Source: an uncultured Metabacillus sp. (GTDB lineage: Bacteria; Bacillota; Bacilli; Bacillales; Bacillaceae). From it: a stretch of 57,601 nt of DNA. The notes beneath the pieces are model-generated. The model ran no database searches. It had not been told where the DNA came from and was given only the letters and a program-made list of their open reading frames with translations. The stretch lies in the NCBI RefSeq assembly GCF_947503125.1, contig NZ_CANNCR010000026.1, forward strand, positions 1 to 57,601. Direction: 5' to 3'. The translations under genes and the position numbers were made by a program. Below, piece after piece: positions 20,665 through 34,069 of the stretch (the stretch's first letter is position 1; each line of letters starts with the position of its first letter).

Positions 20665-20693
20665 TTGACTTCGTAAATTAGTTTATATATAAT
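20665..20693 (+). promoter_or_regulatory. Promoter of rplJ-rplL
   Basis: TTGACT (20665-20670), a 17-nt spacer and TATAAT (20688-20693) give a near-consensus sigma-A promoter directly after rplA. Confidence 0.8.
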
Positions 20694-20699
20694 TATCAA

Positions 20700-20850
20700 T
20701 GTTGTTTAAATAAATATCGCTATACCGTAGACAGTAGGTGCTTTTTGAAAGCTTAATCTTCCTACCGAGGTGTATTTACGAATAAAGCATTTGTTTGCTT
20801 CTTGTTGTATATACAAACCTCCATGTCTATCGTGGAGGTTTTTTTACGAC
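20700..20850 (+). promoter_or_regulatory. L10 ribosomal protein leader with attenuator
   Basis: The segment TACCGTAGACAGTAGGTG...CTTCCTACCGAGGTG (about 20722-20772) matches the L10 leader of Firmicutes, in which L10(L12)4 binds and favours termination. It is followed by the terminator AACCTCCA/TGGAGGTT with a T run (20816-20845). The rplJ start is 56 nt further on. Confidence 0.88.
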
Positions 20851-20900
20851 CATCACCGAACGGTACTAGTGTCACACAAAGAACTACAGGAGGTGTAACA

Positions 20901-21401
20901 ATGAGCGCAATTATCGAACAAAAGAAACAAATCGTAGAAGAAATTGCTACAAAATTCCGTGAAAGCAAATCTACTATCGTTGTAGATTATCGTGGATTAA
21001 CTGTAAGTGAAGTGACTGAACTACGTAAGCAATTACGTGAAGCGGGCATTGACTTTAAAGTTTACAAAAACACGATGACTCGCCGTGCAGTAGAACAAGC
21101 TGAGCTAACTGGCCTTAACGATGCGTTAACTGGTCCAAATGCGATTGCTTTCAGTAATGATGATGTTGTAGCTCCAGCAAAAATTTTAAATGACTTTGCT
21201 AAGAAGCATGAAGCGCTTGAAATCAAAGCTGGTGTAATTGAAGGGAACATCGCTTCTGTTGAAGAGGTTAAAGCTCTTGCTGAACTTCCATCACGCGAAG
21301 GTTTACTTTCTATGTTGCTTAGCGTTCTTCAAGCTCCAATCCGCAACTTTGCACTTGCTGCAAAAGCTGTTGCTGACCAAAAAGAAGAACAAGGTGCGTA
21401 A
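20901..21401 (+). CDS. rplJ: 50S ribosomal protein L10
   Basis: L10 anchors the L12 stalk dimers on 23S rRNA and is the likely ligand of the leader upstream. The 166-residue protein has the N-terminal rRNA/L11-binding domain ([19 protein letters not shown]) and the C-terminal helix for L12 dimers. The ATG at 20901 follows AGGAGGTG. The longer open frame runs through the leader terminator and is rejected. Confidence 0.97.
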   Translation: MSAIIEQKKQIVEEIATKFRESKSTIVVDYRGLTVSEVTELRKQLREAGIDFKVYKNTMTRRAVEQAELTGLNDALTGPNAIAFSNDDVVAPAKILNDFAKKHEALEIKAGVIEGNIASVEEVKALAELPSREGLLSMLLSVLQAPIRNFALAAKAVADQKEEQGA

Positions 21402-21465
21402 TTCGAGTTACCTAGTATTTATAAATTAATTAAACTTTAAAAGGAAAAACAAGGAGGAAATTAGA

Positions 21466-21828
21466 ATGACTCAAGAACAAATCATTGAAGCAGTTAAAAA
21501 TATGACTGTTTTAGAATTAAACGACTTAGTTAAAGCAATCGAAGAAGAGTTTGGTGTAACTGCTGCAGCTCCTGTAGCTGTTGCTGGTGCTGCTGGTGGC
21601 GAAGCTGCTGCTGAGCAAACTGAATTTGACGTAGTACTTGCAAGTGCTGGCGGACAAAAAATCAAAGTTATCAAAGTTGTACGTGAAGCTACTGGCCTTG
21701 GCTTAAAAGAAGCTAAAGAATTAGTAGATAACGCTCCAAAAGCGCTTAAAGAAGGCGTTTCTAAAGAAGAAGCTGAAGAATTAAAAGCTAAACTTGAAGA
21801 AGTTGGCGCTTCTGTAGAAGTTAAGTAA
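21466..21828 (+). CDS. rplL: 50S ribosomal protein L7/L12
   Basis: L12 forms the flexible stalk that recruits translational GTPases. The 120-residue protein has the N-terminal dimerisation helices, an alanine-rich hinge (about 38-52) and the C-terminal factor-binding domain ([20 protein letters not shown]). The SD is AAGGAGG. Confidence 0.97.
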   Translation: MTQEQIIEAVKNMTVLELNDLVKAIEEEFGVTAAAPVAVAGAAGGEAAAEQTEFDVVLASAGGQKIKVIKVVREATGLGLKEAKELVDNAPKALKEGVSKEEAEELKAKLEEVGASVEVK

Positions 21829-21844
21829 TTATACTTGAACGTAA

Positions 21845-21875
21845 AAAAAGCTCGCTAGTGATGGCGGGCTTTTTA
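21845..21875 (+). terminator. Terminator after rplL
   Basis: AGCTCGC and GCGGGCT pair (one G-U) around a short loop and are followed by TTTTT. It ends the rplJL unit. Confidence 0.8.
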
Positions 21876-22011
21876 TATACGTAAAGATAGTGTATAAATT
21901 ATAATGAACCTCGGTTTTAGCTAAGAAGGAAAAAACGTTGACTTTTTATGCTGTATGTATAAAAGCATTGTAAAATACAAACCCTAATCTTCTGAAAGAG
22001 GGGAAGCTTAT

Positions 22012-22614
22012 ATGAGTGAACATTATTATTCACAAAAGCCTAACGTGGAAAGCGATCGAAAAAAATGGGAATACACGTTAAAAGGACATCTCTTTACGTT
22101 TGAAAGTGACCGCGGGGTGTTTTCTAAAAATGAAGTAGATTTTGGTTCGCGCTTACTGATTGAAACCTTTGCTTGTCCTGATTTAGAGGGTGATGTTTTG
22201 GATGTAGGCTGCGGTTATGGGCCTGTCGGACTTTCGATTGCAAAACATTATGATCGACATGTAGATATGATTGATGTAAATGAACGAGCGATCGAACTAG
22301 CTATTGATAATGCTGCGCGAAATTCTATAACAAACGTGAATATATTCCAAAGTGATCTGTTTGAAAAAATAGATAAAGATCGCAAATATATTGCTATTTT
22401 AACGAATCCTCCAATAAGAGCAGGGAAAAAAGTTGTTCATTCTATTTTTGAAGAAAGCTCCCGGCACCTGGTAGATGGCGGTGAGTTATGGATTGTCATT
22501 CAAAAAAAGCAAGGAGCGCCTTCAGCGATTGATAAACTGAATGAGTTGTTTTCTGAGGTGGAAGTTGTTGAAAAGAAAAAAGGCTATTATATCATTAAAG
22601 CGAAAAAATGTTGA
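22012..22614 (+). CDS. ybxB: RsmC-like class I methyltransferase (YbxB)
   Basis: A 200-residue Rossmann-fold methyltransferase. The SAM-binding motif I reads LDVGCGYGPVG after a split strand, and the catalytic NPP motif occurs in TNPPIRAGK, as in RsmC/RlmG enzymes that methylate N2 of guanine in rRNA. The position between rplL and rpoB is conserved in Bacillus. The rRNA target is inferred from the family only. The SD is AGAGGGG. The rpoB promoter begins within its stop codon. Confidence 0.88.
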   Translation: MSEHYYSQKPNVESDRKKWEYTLKGHLFTFESDRGVFSKNEVDFGSRLLIETFACPDLEGDVLDVGCGYGPVGLSIAKHYDRHVDMIDVNERAIELAIDNAARNSITNVNIFQSDLFEKIDKDRKYIAILTNPPIRAGKKVVHSIFEESSRHLVDGGELWIVIQKKQGAPSAIDKLNELFSEVEVVEKKKGYYIIKAKKC

Positions 22615-22639
22615 CTCAAATTTTCTGTTGTGTTAACAT
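22611..22639 (+). promoter_or_regulatory. Candidate promoter of rpoB-rpoC
   Basis: TTGACT (22611-22616), a 17-nt spacer and TAACAT (22634-22639) are present. The -35 box overlaps the ybxB stop. A better -10 (TATAAA, 22640-22645) would leave too long a spacer. Confidence 0.45.
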
Positions 22640-22971
22640 TATAAAATGCCAATATATAATTTCCATAACTGTCTAATTTTTAGTAAATAAATGTATAAAA
22701 GTTAGATTTTTGGGGATACTTATAAAATCAATAGTACGATTCAAATTGTGGTTTTTCTAAGAAGAAACCCTTTTTATTTTTTGTTTTTTCCTTGCGTTTT
22801 GTACTTAAAAATTTCCTTTGTTTTTTCAGATTTTATAGGTTGTATATTAAGATATTGATTTTTAAGAGAATGATCTTATGTGAGTTCTCTTATTCGTCTG
22901 TCTAAAAAATTTAAGGTATACATAACAGTACAACGCAAGATCTATTACGCTAGATTTGAGGGGTGAATGAG
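22640..22971 (+). promoter_or_regulatory. Long rpoB leader with terminator-like hairpin
   Basis: The 300-nt gap before rpoB holds no gene. It contains a terminator-like hairpin, GGTTTTT...AAGAAACC (22750-22769), followed by CTTTTTATTTTTTG, and a second perfect stem TAAGAGAA/TTCTCTTA (22863-22870/22885-22892). The first would end transcripts that start at the upstream promoter and so may attenuate rpoBC. Confidence 0.5.
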
Positions 22972-25900
22972 TTGACAGGTCAACTAGTTCAGTATGGACG
23001 ACACCGCCAACGCAGAAGTTATGCACGCATTAGTGAAGTGTTAGAATTACCAAATCTTATTGAAATTCAAACCTCTTCCTATCAGTGGTTTCTTGATGAG
23101 GGCTTGAGAGAAATGTTCCAAGATATTTCTCCTATTGAGGATTTCACTGGTAACCTCTCGCTAGAATTTATTGATTATAGCTTAGGAGACCCTAAGTACT
23201 CCGTTGAGGAATCAAAGGAGCGCGATGTTACCTATTCTGCGCCATTACGAGTGAAGGTGCGGTTGATTAACAAGGAAACTGGTGAAGTAAAGGATCAGGA
23301 TGTCTTTATGGGAGATTTCCCTCTCATGACAGAGACAGGTACATTTGTCATTAACGGAGCAGAGCGCGTTATCGTGTCTCAGTTAGTCCGTTCACCAAGT
23401 GTATATTACAGCGGTAAAGTCGATAAAAATGGTAAAAAAGGCTTTACAGCAACAGTTATCCCAAACCGTGGAGCTTGGTTAGAGTACGAAACAGATGCGA
23501 AAGATGTTGTTTATGTACGTATTGATCGTACGCGTAAATTACCAGTAACGGTTTTATTACGTGCTCTTGGGTTTGGCTCTGATCAAGAAATCATCGACTT
23601 ATTGGGTGAAAATGAGTACCTGCGTAATACTCTTGATAAAGATAATACGGAAAGTACTGAAAAAGCCTTGCTCGAAATCTATGAGCGTCTTCGCCCGGGT
23701 GAACCGCCAACAGTTGAAAATGCAAAGAGTTTATTAGACTCTAGATTTTTTGATCCTAAACGCTATGATTTGGCAAGTGTTGGTCGTTACAAGATTAATA
23801 AGAAGCTTCATATTAAGAATCGTCTTTTCAACCAACGACTAGCAGAAACATTAGTAGATCCTGAAACAGGCGAGATCATTGCTGAAAAAGGTGTAATGAT
23901 TGATAGAAGAACATTAGACCGCATTCTTCCGAATCTTGAAAGTGGTGTTGGTTTTAAAACAGAACGCCCTTCTGGCGGAGTCATTGAAGAGGAAGTAACA
24001 CTTCAATCGATAAAAATCTATGCACCAAATGATCCTGAAGGCGAAAAGGTTATTAATGTAATAGGAAATGCTTATGTAGAAGAAGCTGTAAAAAATATTA
24101 CAGTTGCTGATATTTTATCTTCAATCAGCTATTTCTTTAATCTGTTACATGGTGTAGGAGACACAGACGATATCGATCATCTAGGAAACCGTAGATTGCG
24201 TTCTGTTGGTGAGTTATTACAGAACCAATTTAGAATTGGTTTATCAAGAATGGAACGTGTTGTTCGCGAGAGAATGTCTATTCAGGATACGAATACGATC
24301 ACTCCGCAACAATTAATCAATATTCGTCCTGTTATCGCTTCTATTAAAGAGTTCTTTGGAAGTTCACAATTATCTCAGTTCATGGATCAAACGAATCCGC
24401 TTGCTGAGTTAACTCATAAACGCCGTTTATCAGCACTTGGACCTGGTGGTTTAACTCGTGAACGTGCAGGCTTTGAGGTACGTGACGTTCACTATTCACA
24501 CTATGGCCGTATGTGTCCGATTGAAACTCCAGAGGGTCCGAACATCGGTTTGATTAACTCATTATCTTCTTATGCGAAGGTAAATAGATTCGGCTTTATT
24601 GAAACACCATATCGCCGGGTTGATCCAGAAACTGGTAAGGTTACATCGCGTATTGATTATCTGACTGCTGACGAGGAAGATAATTACGTTGTCGCTCAAG
24701 CGAATGCAAGACTTGCTGATGATGGTTCATTTATCGATGCGGACATCGTTGCTCGTTTCCGTGGTGAAAACACGGTTGTAAACAGAGACCGTATTGATTA
24801 TATGGATGTATCTCCTAAGCAGGTTGTATCTGCTGCAACAGCGTGTATACCTTTCTTGGAAAACGATGACTCTAACCGTGCCTTAATGGGTGCGAACATG
24901 CAGCGTCAAGCAGTACCATTAATGAATCCAGAAGCTCCAATCGTAGGTACAGGAATGGAGTATGTGTCTGGTAAAGACTCAGGTGCCGCAGTTATCTGTA
25001 AATATCCTGGTATCGTTGAGCGTGTAGAAGCGAAGAATGTTTGGGTTCGCCGCTACGAGGAAGTTAATGGTCAAAAGGTAAAAGGTAATTTAGATAAATA
25101 CAGCTTATTAAAATTCATCCGTTCAAACCAAGGAACTTGCTACAACCAACGCCCGATTGTACGCGAAGGTGATGAAGTTGTTAAAGGCGAAATTTTAGCG
25201 GATGGTCCATCAATGGAAAAAGGTGAACTTGCGTTAGGTAGAAACGTAATGGTTGCCTTCATGACATGGGATGGTTACAACTATGAAGATGCGATTATCA
25301 TGAGTGAAAGACTTGTAAAAGATGATGTTTATACGTCTATTCATATTGAAGAATATGAGTCTGAATCTCGTGATACGAAACTTGGACCTGAAGAAATTAC
25401 ACGCGACATCCCGAACGTCGGTGAAGATGCGTTAAGAAACTTAGATGAACGCGGTATTATCCGAATTGGTGCGGAAGTAAAAGACGGAGACCTTCTTGTA
25501 GGTAAAGTAACGCCTAAAGGGGTAACAGAACTAACTGCAGAAGAACGTCTCTTACACGCAATCTTTGGAGAAAAAGCGCGTGAAGTTCGTGATACATCAT
25601 TACGTGTACCACATGGTGGAGAAGGAATTATCCTTGATGTAAAAGTATTTAATCGTGAAGATGGCGATGAATTACCACCAGGTGTTAACCAATTAGTGCG
25701 TGTTTATATCGTTCAGAAACGTAAAATCTCTGAAGGAGATAAAATGGCTGGACGACATGGTAACAAGGGTGTTATCTCACGTATTCTTCCAGAGGAAGAT
25801 ATGCCATACTTACCTGATGGCACACCAGTGGACATCATGTTAAACCCGCTTGGTGTACCTTCACGTATGAATATCGGTCAGGTATTGGAGCTTCACTTAG

Positions 25901-26550
25901 GAATGGCTGCAAGAAAACTAGGAATCCATGTTGCTTCACCTGTATTTGACGGTGCGAGGGAAGAAGATGTATGGAATACACTAGAAGAAGCAGGTATGGC
26001 TCGTGACGCTAAAACCGTCTTATACGATGGCCGTACAGGTGAACCATTCGATAACCGTGTATCAGTTGGGATCATGTACATGATCAAGCTTGCTCACATG
26101 GTTGATGATAAGCTGCATGCACGTTCTACTGGTCCATACTCACTTGTTACACAACAGCCGCTTGGCGGTAAAGCGCAATTTGGCGGTCAGCGTTTTGGAG
26201 AGATGGAGGTTTGGGCACTTGAAGCATACGGTGCTGCCTATACGCTTCAAGAAATCCTGACTGTTAAATCAGATGATGTTGTCGGCCGTGTGAAAACATA
26301 CGAAGCGATCGTTAAAGGTGAAAATGTTCCAGAACCAGGTGTTCCAGAATCATTTAAAGTTTTAATTAAAGAGCTTCAAAGTTTAGGTATGGATGTCAAA
26401 ATGCTTTCAAGTGATGAGCAAGAGATCGAAATGAGAGACCTTGATGATGAAGATGATACACAACAAGCAGAAGGTCTTTCCATTAATGATCAAATAGATA
26501 CAGAAGTTGAAGCTGTTGAGTTAGAAAAAGACACAGTGGCAAAAGAGTAG
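22972..26550 (+). CDS. rpoB: RNA polymerase beta subunit
   Basis: RpoB forms one side of the polymerase active cleft. The 1192-residue protein is almost identical in pattern to the B. subtilis subunit. The rifampicin region (464-490) shows the usual sensitive residues Q469, D472, H482 and S487. The acidic C-terminal tail (about 1150-1192) is variable and longer than the core needs. The TTG at 22972 (giving MTGQLVQYG) is chosen over GTG 22963 because GAGGGGTG lies 6 nt upstream of it. Confidence 0.97.
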   Translation: MTGQLVQYGRHRQRRSYARISEVLELPNLIEIQTSSYQWFLDEGLREMFQDISPIEDFTGNLSLEFIDYSLGDPKYSVEESKERDVTYSAPLRVKVRLINKETGEVKDQDVFMGDFPLMTETGTFVINGAERVIVSQLVRSPSVYYSGKVDKNGKKGFTATVIPNRGAWLEYETDAKDVVYVRIDRTRKLPVTVLLRALGFGSDQEIIDLLGENEYLRNTLDKDNTESTEKALLEIYERLRPGEPPTVENAKSLLDSRFFDPKRYDLASVGRYKINKKLHIKNRLFNQRLAETLVDPETGEIIAEKGVMIDRRTLDRILPNLESGVGFKTERPSGGVIEEEVTLQSIKIYAPNDPEGEKVINVIGNAYVEEAVKNITVADILSSISYFFNLLHGVGDTDDIDHLGNRRLRSVGELLQNQFRIGLSRMERVVRERMSIQDTNTITPQQLINIRPVIASIKEFFGSSQLSQFMDQTNPLAELTHKRRLSALGPGGLTRERAGFEVRDVHYSHYGRMCPIETPEGPNIGLINSLSSYAKVNRFGFIETPYRRVDPETGKVTSRIDYLTADEEDNYVVAQANARLADDGSFIDADIVARFRGENTVVNRDRIDYMDVSPKQVVSAATACIPFLENDDSNRALMGANMQRQAVPLMNPEAPIVGTGMEYVSGKDSGAAVICKYPGIVERVEAKNVWVRRYEEVNGQKVKGNLDKYSLLKFIRSNQGTCYNQRPIVREGDEVVKGEILADGPSMEKGELALGRNVMVAFMTWDGYNYEDAIIMSERLVKDDVYTSIHIEEYESESRDTKLGPEEITRDIPNVGEDALRNLDERGIIRIGAEVKDGDLLVGKVTPKGVTELTAEERLLHAIFGEKAREVRDTSLRVPHGGEGIILDVKVFNREDGDELPPGVNQLVRVYIVQKRKISEGDKMAGRHGNKGVISRILPEEDMPYLPDGTPVDIMLNPLGVPSRMNIGQVLELHLGMAARKLGIHVASPVFDGAREEDVWNTLEEAGMARDAKTVLYDGRTGEPFDNRVSVGIMYMIKLAHMVDDKLHARSTGPYSLVTQQPLGGKAQFGGQRFGEMEVWALEAYGAAYTLQEILTVKSDDVVGRVKTYEAIVKGENVPEPGVPESFKVLIKELQSLGMDVKMLSSDEQEIEMRDLDDEDDTQQAEGLSINDQIDTEVEAVELEKDTVAKE

Positions 26551-26738
26551 TAAGGAAAACACAAGTGACAGTGCTAAAGCCTCAGACTAGACGAGTGTGG
26601 TTAAGATCGTTAAAATACTGAACTCGACTGTACGCACTTTGCGGTCTGGGGCTGAAAGGCGCATTTACTCAGATAAACATATTCTTTCTTGTTTTTAAAA
26701 AAGGGTAGAACCTGAAGACGAAAAGGGAGGTAGGCCCC
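26551..26738 (+). other. rpoB-rpoC gap with long-range stem
   Basis: The 188-nt gap contains GCCTCAGAC (26579-26587), which can pair with GTCTGGGGC (26644-26652), a 9-bp stem enclosing about 56 nt in which ACGAGT/AACTCG and AGTG/CACT can also pair. No T run follows, so it is not a terminator. It may be a processing or stability element between the two subunit genes. Confidence 0.45.
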
Positions 26739-29700
26739 TTGTTAGATGTAAATAATTTTGAATATATGAGCATCGGTTTAGCTTCACCAGACAAAATCCG
26801 CTCATGGTCTTTTGGTGAGGTTAAGAAGCCTGAAACAATTAACTATCGTACATTAAAACCTGAAAAAGACGGCCTGTTCTGTGAACGTATTTTTGGTCCG
26901 ACCAAGGACTGGGAATGTCATTGTGGTAAATACAAAAGAGTGCGTTATAAAGGTGTCGTTTGTGATCGTTGTGGCGTAGAAGTCACTCGCGCAAAAGTAC
27001 GTCGTGAGAGAATGGGGCATATCGAATTAGCTGCACCTGTCTCACACATTTGGTATTTCAAAGGAATCCCTAGCCGTATGGGCTTAGTTTTAGATATGTC
27101 TCCTCGTGCGTTAGAAGAGGTGATCTATTTTGCTTCTTATGTAACAACAGATACAGGAGATACCCCATTAGAAAAGAAACAGCTTTTATCTGAAAAGGAA
27201 TATCGTGCATATCGCGAAAAATACGGAAATACGTTCCAAGCATCCATGGGTGCTGAAGCGATTAAAAAGCTCTTATCAGATATTGATTTAGATAAAGAGG
27301 TTGACGCTTTAAAAGAAGAATTAAAAACAGCTCAAGGACAACGCAGAACACGTGCTATTAAACGTTTAGAAGTTCTTGAAGCATTCCGTAACTCTGGAAA
27401 TGATCCATCATGGATGATTCTTGACGTACTGCCTGTTATACCGCCTGAGCTTCGTCCAATGGTACAGCTTGACGGTGGACGTTTTGCAACATCTGACCTA
27501 AACGACTTGTATAGACGTGTAATTAACCGTAACAACCGTCTAAAACGTTTATTAGATTTAGGTGCACCTAGCATCATTGTTCAAAACGAAAAACGTATGC
27601 TTCAAGAAGCTGTTGATGCGTTGATCGATAATGGACGCCGCGGACGACCAGTAACTGGACCGGGTAACCGCCCATTAAAATCCCTTTCCCATATGTTAAA
27701 AGGGAAGCAAGGACGTTTCCGTCAAAACCTATTAGGTAAACGTGTTGACTACTCAGGCCGTTCTGTTATCGTAGTAGGTCCAAACCTGAAAATGTATCAA
27801 TGCGGTCTACCAAAGGAAATGGCCTTAGAATTATTTAAGCCTTTTGTTATGAAAGAGCTTGTTGAAAAAGGGTTAGCTCATAACATTAAAAGTGCAAAGC
27901 GTAAAATCGAACGCGTTCAGCCTGAAGTATGGGATGTTCTAGAATCGGTTATTAAAGAACACCCAGTATTGCTTAACCGTGCCCCAACTCTTCATAGACT
28001 AGGAATTCAAGCTTTTGAACCTACTCTAGTGGAAGGTCGCGCCATCCGTTTGCACCCGCTAGTATGTACAGCGTATAATGCAGACTTTGACGGTGACCAA
28101 ATGGCGGTACACGTACCGTTATCAGCGGAAGCACAAGCGGAAGCACGTATTTTAATGCTTGCAGCTCAAAATATCCTTAACCCTAAGGATGGTAAACCAG
28201 TTGTTACTCCATCCCAAGACATGGTTTTAGGAAACTATTATTTAACATTGGAACGTGCGGGAGCAATCGGTGAAGGTATGATCTTTAAAGATACAAACGA
28301 AGCGCTTCTTGCATATCAAAATGGTTATGTACATCTACATACACGTATAGCTGTAAATGCAAGAGCGTTAAACAATCAAACTTTCACTGAGGAAGAAAAC
28401 AAAAAGCTCCTTATCACGACTGTTGGTAAGTTGATCTTCAATGAAATTTTGCCGGAATCATTCCCATACATGAATGAACCGACAAAAACAAACATTGAGG
28501 AAAGAACACCTGAAAAGTATTTTGTTGATACAAATGTCAATGTGAAAGAGCATATTGCTGCACAAGAAGAAATAGCACCATTCAAAAAAGGTATTCTTGG
28601 AAAGATCATTGCGGAGATTTTCAAGAAATTCCATATTACTGAAACATCAAAAATGCTCGATCGCCTTAAAAATCTTGGCTTTAGATACTCAACAAAAGCA
28701 GGTATTACTGTAGGTGTATCTGACATTATCGTATTAAAAGAAAAACAAGAGATTATCGGCGAAGCACAAACTAAAGTTGATAATGTTTTAAAACAATTCA
28801 GAAGAGGTTTAATTACCGAAGACGAGCGCTATGAGCGCGTTATTTCGATTTGGAGTGCGGCAAAGGATACAATTCAAGGAAAATTAATGGCATCCCTTGA
28901 TAAACGCAACCCAATCTTTATGATGAGTGACTCTGGTGCCCGTGGTAACGCATCTAACTTTACGCAGCTTGCTGGTATGCGTGGACTAATGGCCAACCCG
29001 GCTGGACGTATTATCGAATTACCAATTAAATCAAGTTTCCGTGAAGGTTTAACAGTATTAGAGTACTTCATTTCAACACATGGTGCTCGTAAAGGTCTTG
29101 CTGATACGGCCTTAAAAACAGCTGACTCTGGTTATTTAACACGCCGACTTGTTGATGTGGCACAGGATGTTATCATTCGTGATGATGACTGTGGAACAGA
29201 TCGAGGCATCCGTGCTGAGGCAATCAAAGAAGGTACAGAAGTCATTGAAAAATTAGATGAACGTTTAATCGGCCGCTATTGCCGCAAAGCAGTTAAGCAT
29301 CCTGAAACAGGCAAAGTGATCGTAGATGAAAATGAATTAATTACTGAAGATATTGCCGTTGAGATTATTGAAGCTGGTATTGAGGCAGTTTGGATTCGTT
29401 CCGCGTTTACATGTAACACTAGACATGGTGTATGTAAAAAATGTTATGGACGAAATCTTGCAACTGGAAGCGAAGTTGAAGTGGGTGAAGCAGTCGGAAT
29501 TATCGCTGCTCAATCAATCGGTGAGCCTGGTACCCAGTTAACAATGCGTACCTTCCATACAGGAGGGGTTGCCGGAGATGATATCACTCAAGGTTTGCCT
29601 CGTATTCAAGAGCTATTTGAAGCGAGAAATCCTAAAGGTCAGGCACTTATCTCAGAAATCGATGGTGTTGTAGCTGAAATTAACGAAGTTCGTGATAAAC

Positions 29701-30338
29701 AGCAGGAAATTGTGATTCAAGGTGAAGTTGAAACAAGATCCTATACGGCTCCATATAATGCACGTTTAAAAGTGACTCAAGGTGATAAAATCGAGAGCGG
29801 CCAAGTATTAACAGAAGGTTCTATTGATCCGAAAGAATTGTTAAAAGTGAAGGACCTTCAAGCTGTACAACAATACTTATTACGCGAAGTTCAAAAAGTA
29901 TACCGTATGCAAGGGGTAGAAATTGGTGATAAGCACGTAGAGGTTATGGTTCGTCAAATGCTTCGCAAGGTAAGAGTAATGGATGCTGGCGATACCGATG
30001 TTTTACCAGGAACACTGCTTGATATTCATCAATTTACTGATGCAAACAAACAAGTGTTACTTGAGGGTAAACGCCCTGCAACAGGAAGACCGGTATTACT
30101 CGGAATTACAAAAGCATCACTTGAAACAGATTCCTTCTTATCTGCAGCATCATTCCAAGAAACAACTCGTGTTCTAACTGATGCAGCAATTAAAGGTAAA
30201 CGAGATGAATTATTGGGTCTGAAAGAAAATGTTATTATTGGTAAGTTAGTACCTGCTGGTACTGGTATGCCAAGATATCGTCAGGCAGAACCAATTTCAA
30301 AGGTTAACCAAACAGAAGAAGTAGTTACAATCGACTAA
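26739..30338 (+). CDS. rpoC: RNA polymerase beta' subunit
   Basis: RpoC holds the catalytic magnesium in NADFDGD (D449, D451, D453). The 1199-residue protein has the N-terminal zinc site (C60, C62, C75, C78), the second zinc site near [11 protein letters not shown], and the trigger-loop region [16 protein letters not shown]. The start is TTG ([10 protein letters not shown]) 7 nt after GGGAGGT, the same rare start used by rpoB. Confidence 0.97.
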   Translation: MLDVNNFEYMSIGLASPDKIRSWSFGEVKKPETINYRTLKPEKDGLFCERIFGPTKDWECHCGKYKRVRYKGVVCDRCGVEVTRAKVRRERMGHIELAAPVSHIWYFKGIPSRMGLVLDMSPRALEEVIYFASYVTTDTGDTPLEKKQLLSEKEYRAYREKYGNTFQASMGAEAIKKLLSDIDLDKEVDALKEELKTAQGQRRTRAIKRLEVLEAFRNSGNDPSWMILDVLPVIPPELRPMVQLDGGRFATSDLNDLYRRVINRNNRLKRLLDLGAPSIIVQNEKRMLQEAVDALIDNGRRGRPVTGPGNRPLKSLSHMLKGKQGRFRQNLLGKRVDYSGRSVIVVGPNLKMYQCGLPKEMALELFKPFVMKELVEKGLAHNIKSAKRKIERVQPEVWDVLESVIKEHPVLLNRAPTLHRLGIQAFEPTLVEGRAIRLHPLVCTAYNADFDGDQMAVHVPLSAEAQAEARILMLAAQNILNPKDGKPVVTPSQDMVLGNYYLTLERAGAIGEGMIFKDTNEALLAYQNGYVHLHTRIAVNARALNNQTFTEEENKKLLITTVGKLIFNEILPESFPYMNEPTKTNIEERTPEKYFVDTNVNVKEHIAAQEEIAPFKKGILGKIIAEIFKKFHITETSKMLDRLKNLGFRYSTKAGITVGVSDIIVLKEKQEIIGEAQTKVDNVLKQFRRGLITEDERYERVISIWSAAKDTIQGKLMASLDKRNPIFMMSDSGARGNASNFTQLAGMRGLMANPAGRIIELPIKSSFREGLTVLEYFISTHGARKGLADTALKTADSGYLTRRLVDVAQDVIIRDDDCGTDRGIRAEAIKEGTEVIEKLDERLIGRYCRKAVKHPETGKVIVDENELITEDIAVEIIEAGIEAVWIRSAFTCNTRHGVCKKCYGRNLATGSEVEVGEAVGIIAAQSIGEPGTQLTMRTFHTGGVAGDDITQGLPRIQELFEARNPKGQALISEIDGVVAEINEVRDKQQEIVIQGEVETRSYTAPYNARLKVTQGDKIESGQVLTEGSIDPKELLKVKDLQAVQQYLLREVQKVYRMQGVEIGDKHVEVMVRQMLRKVRVMDAGDTDVLPGTLLDIHQFTDANKQVLLEGKRPATGRPVLLGITKASLETDSFLSAASFQETTRVLTDAAIKGKRDELLGLKENVIIGKLVPAGTGMPRYRQAEPISKVNQTEEVVTID

Positions 30339-30348
30339 TAATAAGTTC

Positions 30349-30380
30349 AATCAGGGGGGATTCTCCCCTCTGGTTATTTA
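30349..30380 (+). terminator. Terminator after rpoC
   Basis: ATCAGGGGGG pairs with CCCCTCTGGT around ATTCT and is followed by TATTTATTT. The tail is T-rich but interrupted. Confidence 0.65.
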
Positions 30381-30451
30381 TTTGTTATCAAGAATTACTT
30401 CGTTACAAATATTGGTTAGAGATAGATGTATAAAGTTTTTTGTAATGGATA

Positions 30452-30480
30452 TTGACATCCATCCTTTCCAGTGATAATAT
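30452..30480 (+). promoter_or_regulatory. Promoter of the ybxF-str operon
   Basis: TTGACA (30452-30457) is a perfect -35 box, 17 nt before TAATAT (30475-30480). It should drive ybxF-rpsL-rpsG-fusA. Confidence 0.8.
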
Positions 30481-30528
30481 ATTCAAGGTGCGCGGGTTAA
30501 AACCTGTTACTTTGGAGGATATTCGGAT

Positions 30529-31306
<778 letters not shown>

Positions 31307-31326
31307 TCAAAAAACAATTAAAATAA

Positions 31327-31824
<498 letters not shown>

Positions 31825-31876
31825 TCAATACAATTTAATTATACTAAAATTCCCATGAGGAAGGAGAAATTACTAA

Positions 31877-33955
31877 ATGGCAAGAGAGTTCTCCTTAGAA
31901 AACACTCGTAATATCGGTATCATGGCACACATTGATGCCGGTAAAACTACGACAACTGAGCGTGTTCTTTATTACACTGGTCGTATTCATAAGATTGGTG
32001 AAACTCACGAAGGTGCATCACAGATGGACTGGATGGAGCAAGAGCAAGAGCGCGGTATTACGATTACATCTGCTGCAACAACTGCACAATGGAAAGGTCA
32101 TCGTGTAAACATCATTGATACACCAGGACACGTAGACTTCACTGTTGAAGTTGAACGTTCTTTACGTGTACTTGATGGTGCTGTTGCAGTTCTTGATGCG
32201 CAATCAGGTGTTGAGCCACAAACAGAAACAGTTTGGCGTCAAGCTACAACTTATGGAGTACCACGTGTTGTGTTCGTAAACAAAATGGACAAAATCGGCG
32301 CGGACTTCTTATATTCTGTTAAAACTCTTCACGACCGTCTTCAAGCGAATGCTCACCCAATTCAATTACCAATTGGTGCTGAGGATCAATTTGAAGGAAT
32401 TATTGACTTAGTAGAAATGAATGCAACATTCTACGGTAATGACTTAGGAACTGATATCCAAGTGAAAGAAATTCCTGAGGAATACCAAGATCAAGCAAAT
32501 GAATACCGTGAAAGTTTAGTAGAAGCAGTAGCTGAACTTGATGAAGAATTAATGGAAAAGTACCTTGGCGGTGAAGAAATCACAAACGAAGAGCTAAGAG
32601 CAGCTATTCGTAAAGGTACAGTAAACGTTGAATTCTATCCAGTTATTTGTGGATCTGCCTTCAAAAACAAAGGTGTTCAAAAAATGCTAGATGCTGTTAT
32701 TGATTATCTTCCATCTCCATTGGATGTACCTGCAATCAAAGGTACTGTTCCTGATACAGATGAAGAAGTAACTCGCGAATCTAGCGATGAGGGCCCATTC
32801 GCTGCTTTAGCATTTAAAGTAATGACTGATCCTTACGTTGGTAAATTAACATTCTTCCGTGTTTACTCTGGTACATTGAGTTCTGGATCATACGTTCAAA
32901 ACTCAACAAAAGGTAAACGTGAGCGTGTTGGTCGTATCCTGCAAATGCACGCAAACAGCCGTGAAGAAATTTCACAAGTTTATGCTGGAGATATCGCAGC
33001 TGCTGTAGGTTTGAAAGATACGACAACTGGTGATACTCTATGTGATGACAAAAACCTTGTAATCCTTGAGTCTATGGAATTCCCAGAGCCAGTTATCCAG
33101 CTTTCAGTTGAACCAAAATCAAAAGCAGACCAAGATAAAATGACAACTGCTTTACAAAAGCTTCAAGAAGAAGATCCTACATTCAGAGCTCATACTGATC
33201 CAGAAACTGGTCAAACAATTATTGCAGGTATGGGTGAGCTTCACTTAGATATTCTTGTAGATCGTATGAAACGTGAATTCAAAGTTGAAGCAAATGTTGG
33301 TGCTCCTCAAGTTGCTTACCGTGAAACATTCCGTTCAGGTGCAAAAGTTGAAGGTAAATTTGCACGTCAATCAGGTGGTCGCGGACAATTCGGACACGTT
33401 TGGATCGAGTTCGAACCAAATGAAGAAGGTAAAGGCTTTGAGTTTGAAAATAAAATCGTTGGTGGGGTAGTACCTCGTGAATATGTACCTGCAGTTCAAG
33501 CTGGTCTTGAAGATGCAATGCAAAACGGTGTACTAGCTGGATATCCATTAGTTGATGTAAAAGCTGCATTAGTAGATGGTTCTTACCACGATGTTGACTC
33601 AAGTGAAATGGCATTTAAAGTAGCTGCTTCATTAGCTCTTAAAAATGCGGTATCAAAATGTAATCCAGTTATTCTAGAACCTGTCATGAAAGTTGAAGTT
33701 GTTGTTCCAGAAGAATACATGGGTGATATCATGGGCCAAGTAACAGCTCGTCGTGGACGTGTTGAAGGTATGGAAGCTCGTGGTAATGCACAAGTTGTTC
33801 GTGCAATGATTCCACTTTCTGAAATGTTCGGTTATGCTACTGCATTACGTTCAAGTACTCAAGGTCGCGGTGTGTTTACAATGCACTTTGACCATTATGA
33901 AGAAGTGCCAAAATCAGTATCTGAAGAAATTATCAAAAAAAATAAAGGTGAGTAA
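31877..33955 (+). CDS. fusA: Elongation factor G
   Basis: EF-G drives translocation with GTP hydrolysis. The 692-residue protein has the P-loop AHIDAGKTT (17-25), DTPGH (81-85), NKMD (135-138) and all later domains, ending in domain V with [15 protein letters not shown]. The SD is GAGGAAGGAG. It is the last gene of the str operon before tuf. Confidence 0.97.
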   Translation: MAREFSLENTRNIGIMAHIDAGKTTTTERVLYYTGRIHKIGETHEGASQMDWMEQEQERGITITSAATTAQWKGHRVNIIDTPGHVDFTVEVERSLRVLDGAVAVLDAQSGVEPQTETVWRQATTYGVPRVVFVNKMDKIGADFLYSVKTLHDRLQANAHPIQLPIGAEDQFEGIIDLVEMNATFYGNDLGTDIQVKEIPEEYQDQANEYRESLVEAVAELDEELMEKYLGGEEITNEELRAAIRKGTVNVEFYPVICGSAFKNKGVQKMLDAVIDYLPSPLDVPAIKGTVPDTDEEVTRESSDEGPFAALAFKVMTDPYVGKLTFFRVYSGTLSSGSYVQNSTKGKRERVGRILQMHANSREEISQVYAGDIAAAVGLKDTTTGDTLCDDKNLVILESMEFPEPVIQLSVEPKSKADQDKMTTALQKLQEEDPTFRAHTDPETGQTIIAGMGELHLDILVDRMKREFKVEANVGAPQVAYRETFRSGAKVEGKFARQSGGRGQFGHVWIEFEPNEEGKGFEFENKIVGGVVPREYVPAVQAGLEDAMQNGVLAGYPLVDVKAALVDGSYHDVDSSEMAFKVAASLALKNAVSKCNPVILEPVMKVEVVVPEEYMGDIMGQVTARRGRVEGMEARGNAQVVRAMIPLSEMFGYATALRSSTQGRGVFTMHFDHYEEVPKSVSEEIIKKNKGE

Positions 33956-33985
33956 TTGATTTTTACCCCTTTAATGAAGTATAAC
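33956..33985 (+). promoter_or_regulatory. Weak candidate promoter before tuf
   Basis: TTGATT (33956-33961), an 18-nt spacer and TATAAC (33980-33985) directly follow the fusA stop codon. Confidence 0.3.
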
Positions 33986-33997
33986 TACTTATGTGAG

Positions 33998-34026
33998 AAC
34001 AGAGAGTGATGTTATCACTTTCTGTT
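33998..34026 (+). other. Strong hairpin between fusA and tuf
   Basis: AACAGAGAGTGAT pairs with ATCACTTTCTGTT over 13 bp with one G-U pair and a GTT loop. No T run follows, so it is not a normal terminator. It may stabilise or mark processing of the mRNA before the tuf SD. Confidence 0.6.
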
Positions 34027-34069
34027 ACATATATCCTAAAATAATAAAACTCTAAGGAGGATTTTTAGA

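Noticed and set aside
20802-20900. N-terminal extension of rplJ
   Set aside because: The frame runs through the leader terminator, and the SD and family start both point to 20901.
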